Below, in pieces: positions 29,745-35,509 of a stretch of 42,169 nucleotides of DNA. Positions within the stretch are counted from its first letter, which is position 1. The number at the start of each line of letters is the position of its first letter. The stretch spans positions 1 through 42,169 of IMG/VR virus record IMGVR_UViG_3300020057_000006; one strand, written 5' to 3'. The notes beneath the pieces are model-generated. The model did not search any database. It saw only the letters and a program-made list of their open reading frames with translations, and was not told where the DNA came from. Origin of the DNA: a virus. The position numbers and the translations under genes were made by a program.

Positions 29745-29893
29745 GACGCTTTCTCCTGAGGCTCAACGTGAGCTTCACACAGGTGTACGTTAAGTGCACC
29801 AAACACTAGCGTACAGACAGCCATACGGCCACAGAACGCGCAATCCCTGTCTACTGTCTCATCTTCTCGATCAATCCAAGAGTCGAAGATCAT
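29741..29893 (-). CDS. Zinc-binding micro-protein (50 aa)
   Basis: ATG 29891-29893, TGA 29741-29743. It begins MIFDSWIDREDETVDRDCAF. CAFC and HLCEAH could co-ordinate zinc in a treble-clef-like arrangement. Its start overlaps the HNH stop region and its stop overlaps the next ATG, indicating coupling. Confidence 0.5.
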   Translation of the reverse strand: MIFDSWIDREDETVDRDCAFCGRMAVCTLVFGALNVHLCEAHVEPQEKAS

Positions 29894-30345
29894 TTAGTTG
29901 CCCCCTCACGCGGTCTACGATTGCTAGTTTGCGTTTTCTTGTCTGCCCAACGGCAATTCGAAGGCTCGTAGTTCCCATTTGCATTAATTCGGTCTAACGT
30001 GTATTCCAGCGACTGTCGACGGCCCATGTCTCTCAGAAACGTTGAGTAATCGTGCCACTCTGTACACACCGATATCCCTCTCCCACCGTAGTAGTGATAG
30101 CTCTCACAGTTTGGGTTTTCACAACGTTGGAGCATTGAGCGCCAACTGCGATATTCAGGAGACTGCGAATCACCATGTGTTGTACTCGTTATCAAATTAA
30201 GTGCAGATTTCAGACAGCCACAAGAATGCGTTGCTCCTGATTTAATATGGTCGAGCCGCGATATAAACTCTTTACCGCAGGAACACTCAACTGCGACCCT
30301 GCTTCTCCTGCGCGCATCTCTACCGGCATAACGAATAATTCTCAT
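29890..30345 (-). CDS. HNH homing-type endonuclease
   Basis: A 151-residue protein. CSCGKEF with HSCGC forms an N-terminal zinc site. The rest follows a widespread free-standing phage HNH pattern: YRSWRSMLQRCENPNC, YYGGRGISVC, then YTLDRINANGNYEPSNCRWA with the terminal basic DKKTQTSNRR. The catalytic His is probably the one in the YHYYGG/LDRI core region. Such genes are usually mobile. It is inserted between the holin and replication genes. Confidence 0.75.
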   Translation of the reverse strand: MRIIRYAGRDARRRSRVAVECSCGKEFISRLDHIKSGATHSCGCLKSALNLITSTTHGDSQSPEYRSWRSMLQRCENPNCESYHYYGGRGISVCTEWHDYSTFLRDMGRRQSLEYTLDRINANGNYEPSNCRWADKKTQTSNRRPREGATK

Positions 30346-30767
30346 TTCGATGCCACGCCTTTGTACTTTTCGAACGAACGAATTGCCCCCATTCCGAGCA
30401 TACCGATCAACAGGCTCAGCAAGTCGCCACTGGCTATAACGGGAGTAGTGATTCCTGGTTTAATGATCGCCAAAAGCCAATCCAACAAAGGCTTTAGGAC
30501 AAATGCCCAAGCTACCCCAAATCCGCACACCCATCCAACAAACGGCCTCCAGCCTGCGACAAATAAAGAGCTGGAGGCGGCCTCGACTTTGTTCACTTCA
30601 GCCTGCCCCATATCTTGAGCAATTAGCAGCTTCATCAATTCATGCTCTTGCTCTTTCATTTTCAACTCGAAATCGAGCTTAGCCTTAGCCCTTTCGACAG
30701 GGTTTGGAATGAAGTCCAATACTTTGTCCAGAATTGGTGAGATGCTGCCTAAAAGTGCTGATAGCAT
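30342..30767 (-). CDS. 3-TM holin (gene-transfer-agent type)
   Basis: A 141-residue protein from ATG 30765-30767 with RBS AGGAGTTTCAA. An N-terminal amphipathic helix and a charged coiled region (ERAKAKLDFELKMKEQEHEL) precede two to three membrane segments: SLFVAGWRPFVGWVCGFGVA, then VLKPLLDWLLAII and GDLLSLLIGMLGMGAIRSFE. GWRPFVGW is the hallmark of the GTA-type 3TM holin family. It would permeabilise the inner membrane at lysis. It is unusual that it sits in the early operon, far from the NlpC/P60 gene. Confidence 0.78.
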   Translation of the reverse strand: MLSALLGSISPILDKVLDFIPNPVERAKAKLDFELKMKEQEHELMKLLIAQDMGQAEVNKVEAASSSLFVAGWRPFVGWVCGFGVAWAFVLKPLLDWLLAIIKPGITTPVIASGDLLSLLIGMLGMGAIRSFEKYKGVASK

Positions 30768-30790
30768 TTGAAACTCCTTTTGAAAATCAC

Positions 30791-30850
30791 TACCCCTCAT
30801 ATGATCAGCTAAAACGGCGTTTTGAGGGGTATCCGTTACAAATGTTTTAC
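30791..30850. promoter_or_regulatory. Copy 2 of the CCGTTACA element with nested hairpin
   Basis: TACCCCTC (30791-30798) and GAGGGGTA (30824-30831) form a perfect 8-bp inverted repeat enclosing CATATG and an inner AAAAC/GTTTT hairpin (30811-30823). ATCCGTTACAAATG follows, with a second TTACA 11 bp after the first. It lies between the sigma-like gene (whose stop it overlaps) and the holin. It could be an operator, an attenuator delaying holin expression or an RNA processing site. Confidence 0.5.
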
Positions 30851-31201
30851 AGCCAGAGCCTTAAGTTTCTTTCCGATTAGCTTCACGTGCTGTCGAACAC
30901 CACTCTCGTCAATACCGAGATGTTTCGCAGCTTCACGATTGCTCATACCCTCAACAACAGAGAGCTGAAACACTTTCTGTTGCAGTGCAGTGAGCCCGGC
31001 GAGCCCGCTAGTGTTCAGAACTAATAGAGCTGCTTCAAGCTCATCAGATTTCTCTTCTTCGATGAACGGGAGGAGGTCTGGCTCAGCTCTACACAAGTCA
31101 ACATCCAAGTTAATTGAATTAGGCTCATCACCGTCTTTATACTGCCCGTTTCTCCAGTTCTGATATGCTTCTGAGCCATTCTTTGATTTAATTGTTTTCA
31201 T
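30836..31201 (-). CDS. Sigma region 4-like transcription regulator
   Basis: A 121-residue protein with RBS AAAGGACTAT. Residues about 68-118 (LTALQQKVFQLSVVEGMSNR, then EAAKHLGIDESGVRQHVKLI) form a sigma-70 region-4/LuxR-type helix-turn-helix. The N-terminal half is acidic. There is no region 2, so it cannot be a full sigma factor; an activator or anti-sigma-like regulator of late genes is more likely. It reads leftward out of the AT-rich origin-like region. Confidence 0.7.
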   Translation of the reverse strand: MKTIKSKNGSEAYQNWRNGQYKDGDEPNSINLDVDLCRAEPDLLPFIEEEKSDELEAALLVLNTSGLAGLTALQQKVFQLSVVEGMSNREAAKHLGIDESGVRQHVKLIGKKLKALAVKHL

Positions 31202-31260
31202 ATAGTCCTTTCTTCAAGTTAAATGTAATTTACTTATAAGCTGTATAAATATATATATAC

Positions 31261-31302
31261 AGCTATAGAGCTATAGAGCTATAGAGCTATAGAGCTATAG
31301 AG
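31261..31302. repeat. 8-bp tandem repeat (AGCTATAG x5)
   Basis: Five perfect tandem copies followed by AG. Each unit holds the palindromes AGCT and CTATAG. Non-coding. Confidence 0.9.
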
Positions 31303-31308
31303 TTTGGT

Positions 31309-31356
31309 CTATAGTTTATTCTGTAGTTTGTTCTATAGTTTGTTCTGTAGGTTGTT
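31309..31356. repeat. 12-bp tandem repeat (four copies, plus one at 31372)
   Basis: Units CTATAGTTTATT, CTGTAGTTTGTT, CTATAGTTTGTT and CTGTAGGTTGTT differ at one or two positions. A fifth copy, CTGTAGCTTGTT, begins at 31372. The right part encodes the C-terminus of the 3D-domain protein. Confidence 0.85.
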
Positions 31357-31758
31357 TAGAATCAGTTTGTTCTGTAGCTTGTTAGTTCGTTTTATTAAGC
31401 TATTAGGCTGTATAAGCTTATACACTCGCCCACGCTTAACTTGTATTCTCTTCTCTTCTGCATGAGTAGCTACCCAAAAATCTACCGAGTTCTTATGTCG
31501 CTTATTCATAGTGTCAGCGACTAAGCAAAATCGGCTTAATTCCGGGTCGTTTATCACTTCTATCCACACGATATCTCCATACTTCAACAGGCCTGTGTCT
31601 TGTTTATTAACAACATCTCTAGAAACAGCGCAAATTCCTTTCCTAACCCTTGTTCCAATACTAGTGCGGAAAGGAGTGCTATCTGTTTGTTCTGGTACAG
31701 ACCTATAACTTGTCACTTGGAAGGTCATCGTAGATACTAAAAGCATTTCGACTAGCAT
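31333..31758 (-). CDS. 3D-domain (double-psi beta-barrel) cell-wall protein
   Basis: A 141-residue protein with RBS AGGAGGCACTAA. Residues about 10-115 match the 3D domain of MltA/RlpA-like barrels: TSYRSVPEQTDSTPF, TRVRKGICAVSRD, GLLKYGDIVWIEVI and VADTMNKRHKNSVDFWV, with the conserved Asp residues. These bind or cleave peptidoglycan glycan strands. The hydrophobic N-terminus is short and may not be a signal. The last 16 residues (NKL/LQNKL repeats) are encoded by the 12-bp iterons. Likely a lysis or entry-related wall enzyme. Confidence 0.7.
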   Translation of the reverse strand: MLVEMLLVSTMTFQVTSYRSVPEQTDSTPFRTSIGTRVRKGICAVSRDVVNKQDTGLLKYGDIVWIEVINDPELSRFCLVADTMNKRHKNSVDFWVATHAEEKRIQVKRGRVYKLIQPNSLIKRTNKLQNKLILNNLQNKL

Positions 31759-32065
31759 TTAGTGCCTCCTGAGATGAAGCCAACAACCTGTCTAGCTTTG
31801 CGTTAAAACACACCGCGCACCGCTCAACAGAGCACGTGGATTCTTCATGCTGTGCAACTTTCTTCTTTACAGGTGCTTGCACTACTTCTTTGCTAGGGAA
31901 GGTAATGTACTGTAAGTGCCTACCTTCCCAATCAGCAACGACTTCGTGCTTAGGTCTAAACCTAGTCTTAACTTGGTTGTGGCTAACAGCGTGATATCTA
32001 CGCATATGACTCTTCAGTCCATCATCGGACTCTGCAAGTTTGCATCCACACAGATGGCAGATCAC
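31703..32065 (-). CDS. C2H2 zinc-finger-like early protein
   Basis: GTG 32063-32065 begins MICHLCGCKLAESDDGLKSH, continuing MRRYH: Cys-x2-Cys, 12 residues, His-x4-His, a C2H2-like finger. Another four-Cys/His cluster (CSVERCAVC) lies near residue 80. 120 residues. RBS GAGGG lies in the previous gene. It overlaps the next gene by 56 bp. Nucleic-acid binding likely. Confidence 0.6.
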   Translation of the reverse strand: MICHLCGCKLAESDDGLKSHMRRYHAVSHNQVKTRFRPKHEVVADWEGRHLQYITFPSKEVVQAPVKKKVAQHEESTCSVERCAVCFNAKLDRLLASSQEALNASRNAFSIYDDLPSDKL

Positions 32066-32236
32066 TTACTTACCCTCGTACTGAGCCACTGCTGCTTTGA
32101 ATCCTTCTTTCCAAGCGTTCTGCTTTTCAAACGCCATAATCGTTAGAAGATTTCTTACAGCGATATCCAAATCATCTTTGAACTGCGGCAACTCTGAAAC
32201 TGGTGTCCATCCAGCAGCAACCGGTAAATAGTCCAT
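32066..32236 (-). CDS. Small hypothetical protein (56 aa)
   Basis: ATG 32234-32236 overlaps the previous stop as TAATG; TAA 32066-32068. It begins MDYLPVAAGWTPVSELPQFK and is helical after residue 18. Function unknown. Confidence 0.5.
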   Translation of the reverse strand: MDYLPVAAGWTPVSELPQFKDDLDIAVRNLLTIMAFEKQNAWKEGFKAAVAQYEGK

Positions 32237-32370
32237 TAGCATCCTCCTCGCAATTTGCGAAACTCTTCAGGTGTCATTTCCCGTCCGTTCTCTTTACGAA
32301 ATCGCTCAAACATCTTCCTCACCGTTTTCCAATTCTTCTTTGCATTCTTCGTATATTTCGGATTGCTCAT
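32236..32370 (-). CDS. Basic micro-protein (44 aa)
   Basis: ATG 32368-32370 with RBS AGGAGACATATT; TAA 32236-32238. It begins MSNPKYTKNAKKNWKTVRKM, is Lys/Arg-rich and ends RGGC. A nucleic-acid contact is possible. Confidence 0.5.
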   Translation of the reverse strand: MSNPKYTKNAKKNWKTVRKMFERFRKENGREMTPEEFRKLRGGC

Positions 32371-32396
32371 AATATGTCTCCTTTTTACAAACCCAG

Positions 32397-32591
32397 TCAT
32401 TCACGATCTATCTGCTCAAAAGCTTTTTTGACCTCATCAGCACATTCACCACATCCACCATCCCAATCAAACACGCTTACGTGGTATCCATTCTCGTGAC
32501 AGTAGTAACATGCACAAGTCTCATGCTCTTCACTATCCCTAGGAAGATCGTCGTTATTACAAACTTTACAGTTACACTCGTAGAAGCTCAT
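32397..32591 (-). CDS. Cysteine-rich small protein (64 aa)
   Basis: Starts MSFYECNCKVCNNDDLPRDS. It has eight or more cysteines in CNCKVC, CACYYC and CGEC clusters, enough for two zinc sites. The start overlaps the lipoprotein stop as ATGA. Function unknown. Confidence 0.55.
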   Translation of the reverse strand: MSFYECNCKVCNNDDLPRDSEEHETCACYYCHENGYHVSVFDWDGGCGECADEVKKAFEQIDRE

Positions 32592-32737
32592 TTACTATCT
32601 CCTCTAATGACATCCCCACCTGGCCGTAAAAAGCTCATAGGATCACGTCTTGGCTCATCACTTTCCTGCGTTCGACAACCGCCCAACTGGGCCAGTGCTA
32701 CAGCCAACAGTAAGAATCCGGCAAACTTAGTAATCAT
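32588..32737 (-). CDS. Small lipoprotein (spanin-like candidate)
   Basis: A 49-residue protein, ATG 32735-32737, TGA 32588-32590. It begins MITKFAGFLLLAVALAQLGG followed by Cys: a lipoprotein signal with lipobox LGGC at residues 18-21. The mature 29-residue tail is polar (CRTQESDEPRRDP). The size resembles Rz1-type outer-membrane spanins, but no Rz-like partner is seen overlapping it. A surface-exclusion lipoprotein is the alternative. Confidence 0.6.
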   Translation of the reverse strand: MITKFAGFLLLAVALAQLGGCRTQESDEPRRDPMSFLRPGGDVIRGDSK

Positions 32738-32838
32738 GATTTAGCTCCTTTACGCTTCTTGTTGTGCTGAATGAAGGTGTCGCTATTAGGCTGCCGAATC
32801 TCTTCTCTAACCTCTGACATCAAATCCGCGATATTCAT
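32734..32838 (-). CDS. Micro-protein (34 aa)
   Basis: ATG 32836-32838 with AGGAGCTTCCA upstream; TGA 32734-32736 overlaps the lipoprotein start. It begins MNIADLMSEVREEIRQPNSD and is helical. Function unknown. Confidence 0.45.
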   Translation of the reverse strand: MNIADLMSEVREEIRQPNSDTFIQHNKKRKGAKS

Positions 32839-33004
32839 TGGAAGCTCCTTTCACACACGGGCTGCAATACGCTTCACCTCTACTTACGATCGACACGTGC
32901 TCGGCTTTCAAATTAGGGCGGTAGCAGTTTTCGCACTTGTACACTTTGGCGGCTTCAGGCTTCTCGGCAGTCTGTAAGAGCGTTTCAAGAAATCGAATTG
33001 TCAT
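32807..33004 (-). CDS. Zinc-ribbon small protein (65 aa)
   Basis: RBS AGGAGAACAAAT before ATG 33002-33004. It begins MTIRFLETLLQTAEKPEAAK. CENC and CSPC 26 residues apart form a zinc ribbon. The last 32 bp overlap the next gene in another frame. Function unknown. Confidence 0.55.
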   Translation of the reverse strand: MTIRFLETLLQTAEKPEAAKVYKCENCYRPNLKAEHVSIVSRGEAYCSPCVKGASNEYRGFDVRG

Positions 33005-33192
33005 ATTTGTTCTCCTTTATTCACTAAGACGCGTATGGTGAAGATCTGCTCCGTTTCTTTCTTGATCTTGACTGCTGCATAGCCCTGTGCTTTAAAGAAG
33101 CCGATCAACTGGAAAGCTTCGTGGTAGTTAGTGTAGGACTCATGCAATTTCCAGAAGGTCTGGTCCGTCGTTTGCAGCGTTTCGAGTTTCAT
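33001..33192 (-). CDS. First gene of the early leftward operon (63 aa)
   Basis: I chose ATG 33190-33192 because GGGGGAAAATG lies just upstream; the frame extends further but without a binding site. It begins MKLETLQTTDQTFWKLHESY and is a small alpha/beta protein (AAVKIKKETEQIFTIRVLV strands). It is immediately downstream of the leftward early promoter, so it is likely among the first genes expressed. Function unknown. Confidence 0.55.
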   Translation of the reverse strand: MKLETLQTTDQTFWKLHESYTNYHEAFQLIGFFKAQGYAAVKIKKETEQIFTIRVLVNKGEQI

Positions 33193-33289
33193 CACATTTT
33201 CCCCCTTGACTTCGATACCTACATGCTTGTAAGATGCTTCCCATGTAACCAAGATTTAACATCCGCGTAACCTGCTCGTCACACTCGTT

Positions 33290-33317
33290 TTGTATGCTGT
33301 AGTATTGCTCATATATG
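33290..33317 (+). promoter_or_regulatory. Rightward promoter for regulator and integrase
   Basis: TTGTAT (33290-33295), 16 bp, TATATG (33312-33317), overlapping the divergent leftward promoter. It would transcribe the 33395 gene and then the integrase. Confidence 0.4.
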
Positions 33318-33329
33318 GTGACCAGTCAA
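33301..33329 (-). promoter_or_regulatory. Leftward early promoter
   Basis: On the minus strand TTGACT (33324-33329), 17 bp, AATACT (33301-33306). It overlaps the rightward promoter at 33290-33317, so the two cannot both be occupied. CATATATG (33310-33317) lies in its spacer. Confidence 0.55.
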
Positions 33330-33354
33330 GTAACAGATTTGTAACACTTTATCA

Positions 33355-33364
33355 GTCATATGAC
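33355..33364. promoter_or_regulatory. Palindromic operator candidate GTCATATGAC
   Basis: A perfect 10-bp palindrome between the switch promoters and the regulator gene. The same CATATG core occurs in P1, P2, at 33310-33317 (as CATATATG) and at 30797-30803. Confidence 0.4.
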
Positions 33365-33394
33365 GTAGTAGGATTCTACGAGGAGGAATTCTTA

Positions 33395-33697
33395 ATGGAG
33401 GTTAATAAAATGAACAGAGTTAGGGAGATAGTTAACGAGGAGCGCAGAAAGACTAGGGCAATTAAGCCTGGATACCCATTCATTCCGGCGGATCCTAACG
33501 CGCTCCAAGAGGGTAAAGTTCTAGCGCGTGCCTACAAAATCAGTTTCAATAAGCTCCTTTCCTTATTACTAGAAAACGCTATCGAAGAGTGGGCTGTGCC
33601 GTACATGCAGCCCAGGCCTAGAGTGGGAGAGGAGCCTACAGCACCAGCGAATGAGGGCGTGTACCCAGAGAAGGCTATTGACAAGCAGCCTACCTGA
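33395..33697 (+). CDS. Putative regulator / excisionase-like protein
   Basis: A 100-residue protein. ATG 33395 follows AGGAGG at 8 nt; a second in-frame ATG at 33410 follows GGAGG, so two forms may be made. It begins MEVNKMNRVREIVNEERRKT. The segment GKVLARAYKISFNKLLSLLL, continuing ENAIEEW, looks like the helix-helix part of a ribbon-helix-helix or MerR-like DNA-binding domain. The Pro-rich C-terminus is probably flexible. Its place between the divergent promoters and the integrase suggests a lysogeny switch or excision factor. Confidence 0.5.
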   Translation: MEVNKMNRVREIVNEERRKTRAIKPGYPFIPADPNALQEGKVLARAYKISFNKLLSLLLENAIEEWAVPYMQPRPRVGEEPTAPANEGVYPEKAIDKQPT

Positions 33698-33745
33698 CTG
33701 TATACTTGTCCCGTACAGATAAGGAGACGTTCACAGGGGGACAGT

Positions 33746-34792
33746 ATGGCAGGAGCGACATTTGGTACAAGAAAGAAGCTGAGCGTGAAGGGGCAGGAGA
33801 AATGGTATGCCACCCTCTGTTTCGACGGTAGCAAAACAGAGAAATACGCAGGGTATCTAGAATCCGACGCCTACAATCTAGGATTGAAGCTCTGTGGGGA
33901 GTATAACCAGAATCGCTCCGGCGTGTCTGTCAAAGGGAATGTAGACTTCCGTAAGGCTCTAGAGGAGTTTACCACCCGCGATAACGTGCAGGACAACACC
34001 TTAGAGAGCAACGCCTACATTATGGACACCTTCGCCAAGATGAATGAGAAGGTGAAGCGGCTGGAGGACATCACCTCAGACCTGTTGATTGGCTGGAAGA
34101 AAAAGCTTAAAAAAGCTGGATATGCGGATGGCACGATCAACATGCAGACATCCCTCATCAGGATCTTCCTTAACTGGTGTGTGAAGCGGGACTACCTCCC
34201 TAAAAACCCCTGTCCTGACAAATACGTTCATAAGTACACCAAGACAGGCCACTACTACACACTAGAAGAGCTAGACAAGCTCACAACGCCCATTGTAGCC
34301 ATTAAACCCCAACAGGCTAAATCAGATGTCCTTCTCATCTGTGCCATCAAGATAGCTGCACACCAAGGCATACGGTTGTCCCAAGTGTGGGGCATTGAGA
34401 TGAAGCACTACAAGCCTTCTACCAATAGGCTTTGGACTAAAGGTATTAAAGGAGCACCGGATAAGGACGTGATGTGCCACCAAGTGACGGTAGAGGCTAT
34501 TAAGGAGGCAGCAAAGGTGAGTGGAGTGGAGACAGGTAGGGTGTTTGGAAATTGGGGTATGCCGGAGGCTATGGGGTTGGCTTTCAGGAGGAAGTGTGCG
34601 GAGCTGAAGATTGTGGAAGGCGACTTTCACGACTTGAAGCACACCTGTGTATCGCGACTTGAAGAGCAGGGCTTTACGCCGTCTGAGATGGAAGACATCA
34701 CCAACACTACGAGAGCAGCATTGAGCCACTACACTCACGCATCGGAAGAGCGACTGAGGGTGAAGTTTGAGAAGTTTGGGTATAACCAGTGA
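33746..34792 (+). CDS. int: Tyrosine recombinase / integrase
   Basis: A 348-residue site-specific recombinase with GGGGGACAGT before ATG 33746. Residues about 70-160 are the SAM-like core-binding domain (EDITSDLLIGWKKKLKKAGY). The catalytic domain has Arg in AAHQGIRLSQVW (about 208), HDLKHT (about 294) and the nucleophile Tyr in LSHYTHAS (about 328). The usual HxxR is HxxK here, and the residue nine before Tyr is Asn rather than His/Trp; both are less common. It should insert the phage at the nearby attachment region. Confidence 0.85.
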   Translation: MAGATFGTRKKLSVKGQEKWYATLCFDGSKTEKYAGYLESDAYNLGLKLCGEYNQNRSGVSVKGNVDFRKALEEFTTRDNVQDNTLESNAYIMDTFAKMNEKVKRLEDITSDLLIGWKKKLKKAGYADGTINMQTSLIRIFLNWCVKRDYLPKNPCPDKYVHKYTKTGHYYTLEELDKLTTPIVAIKPQQAKSDVLLICAIKIAAHQGIRLSQVWGIEMKHYKPSTNRLWTKGIKGAPDKDVMCHQVTVEAIKEAAKVSGVETGRVFGNWGMPEAMGLAFRRKCAELKIVEGDFHDLKHTCVSRLEEQGFTPSEMEDITNTTRAALSHYTHASEERLRVKFEKFGYNQ

Positions 34793-34914
34793 GAGCGTCT
34801 TATGCACAAAACCGTACAGACAAAATAATCGAAATATCTCCGTACAGACATTGTACAGATGGATGTAGAAAATGTACTGCAAAAACATGTCTCAAACATA
34901 AGGTGAACATATAT

Positions 34915-34975
34915 GTTACATGGTGTAACGAATACCCTTAATGTATTAAAAATGGCCTTTTTAGCATGTTTAGAG
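34915..34975 (-). promoter_or_regulatory. Copy 3 of the CCGTTACA element (inverted)
   Basis: On the minus strand GCTAAAAAGGCCATTTTT, then TTAAGGGTATTCGTTACACC, resembles copy 2 (GCTAAAACGGCGTTTTGAG, GGGGTATCCGTTACAAA). GTTACA/TGTAAC (34915-34920 and 34924-34929) is a perfect inverted repeat within it. It may bind the same factor as the other copies, here within the attachment region. Confidence 0.4.
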
Positions 34976-35080
34976 GGTGGAATTGGTAGGATTTAGATCT
35001 GAGCGTATTTATGGCATGGAGGGAGCATGCATTGATTTATAGAGGCGTTTTGACTCCCGTACAGACAACGTACAGACGGT

Positions 35081-35109
35081 TTGACATACTTGCAGGATAC
35101 TGTTACTAT
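35081..35109 (+). promoter_or_regulatory. Near-consensus sigma70 promoter of the tRNA gene
   Basis: TTGACA (35081-35086), exactly 17 bp, TACTAT (35104-35109), about 22 bp before the tRNA. CGTACAGA repeats lie directly upstream (35058, 35069) and across the predicted start (35120), so integrase binding could affect its activity. Confidence 0.7.
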
Positions 35110-35131
35110 TTGACCACTTCGTACAGATTTC

Positions 35132-35204
35132 GGGCCCGTAGCTCAGCTGGGAGAGCGTCCGCATGGCATGCGGAAGGTCGCAGGTTCAATCCCTGTCGGG
35201 TCCA
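35132..35204 (+). tRNA. tRNA-Ala (anticodon GGC)
   Basis: 73 nt with a full cloverleaf: acceptor GGGCCCG/CGGGTCC (one G-U), D stem GCTC/GAGC, anticodon stem TCCGC/GCGGA with loop ATGGCAT (anticodon GGC), variable AGGTC, T stem GCAGG/CCTGT with loop TTCAATC, discriminator A. CCA is not encoded. It has its own promoter. It may be a working phage tRNA, the captured attachment target, or both. Confidence 0.92.
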
Positions 35205-35208
35205 TGCT

Positions 35209-35400
35209 TTATCCCATGGGTACAATAGATTCTAAACGATGCACGATGTCATTAAGCTCGATAATCTCCCTGATTAAGCGTTTAGCTTCTTCTCCTGCGT
35301 CTTGGTCGTGGTCTACCTGCTCCTGTTCCACCAGCGCAGCGTAGTCCACTATGAGTCGTTTTCTGTATGCTCCCAGGTACCGGGCCATTTTTCCAGTCAT
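35209..35400 (-). CDS. Small charged helical protein (63 aa)
   Basis: Excellent RBS AGGAGGTAAATAAG before ATG 35398-35400. The protein begins MTGKMARYLGAYRKRLIVDY and continues with Glu/Gln/Asp-rich helix. The gene ends 5 bp from the tRNA and converges with it. It is transcribed separately from the late operon (a terminator lies upstream), perhaps under the 18-bp repeats. Function unknown; a lysogenic or regulatory protein is possible. Confidence 0.6.
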   Translation of the reverse strand: MTGKMARYLGAYRKRLIVDYAALVEQEQVDHDQDAGEEAKRLIREIIELNDIVHRLESIVPMG

Positions 35401-35426
35401 CTTATTTACCTCCTGTGGAGACTATG

Positions 35427-35444
35427 TGCATAACATTGCAATGC
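35427..35444. repeat. 18-bp direct repeat, copy 1 (operator candidate)
   Basis: TGCATAACATTGCAATGC, identical to 35490-35507, 63 bp apart; each holds the 10-bp palindrome CATTGCAATG. The pair flanks the likely promoter region of the 35209-35400 gene. Confidence 0.7.
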
Positions 35445-35489
35445 GCAGTATTTCTTATCAATTCGACTTGCAGTAGACCTATACTGTTT

Positions 35490-35507
35490 TGCATAACATT
35501 GCAATGC
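35490..35507. repeat. 18-bp direct repeat, copy 2 (operator candidate)
   Basis: Exact copy of 35427-35444. It lies between the late terminator and the 35209-35400 gene, fitting a two-site repressor operator. Confidence 0.7.
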
Positions 35508-35509
35508 AT

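Larger units (their letters stand above)
31239..31383. other. Candidate replication origin: AT-rich palindrome and iterons
   Basis: A perfect 9-bp inverted repeat AGCTGTATA/TATACAGCT (31239-31247 and 31256-31264) flanks an AT-only loop. Next come five tandem 8-bp AGCTATAG units (31261-31300), then four tandem 12-bp units of CTRTAGTTTGTT type (31309-31356) and a fifth at 31372-31383. AT richness, phased repeats and a palindrome next to early genes fit a replication origin; promoter control of the sigma-like gene is the alternative. Confidence 0.5.
34793..35131 (+). promoter_or_regulatory. attP region with CGTACAGA arm-type repeats
   Basis: Between integrase and tRNA the motif CGTACAGAC or CGTACAGAT (once TGTACAGAT) occurs at 34813, 34841, 34852, 35058, 35069 and 35120, with another at 33712 upstream of the integrase. 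Two pairs are spaced exactly 11 bp. Repeats of one sequence next to an integrase and a tRNA are the pattern of integrase arm-binding sites. The third copy of the CGTTACA-containing element lies among them. Confidence 0.65.

Noticed and set aside
31261-31383. CRISPR array
   Set aside because: Units of 8 and 12 bp are tandem without spacers; iteron or origin interpretation fits better.
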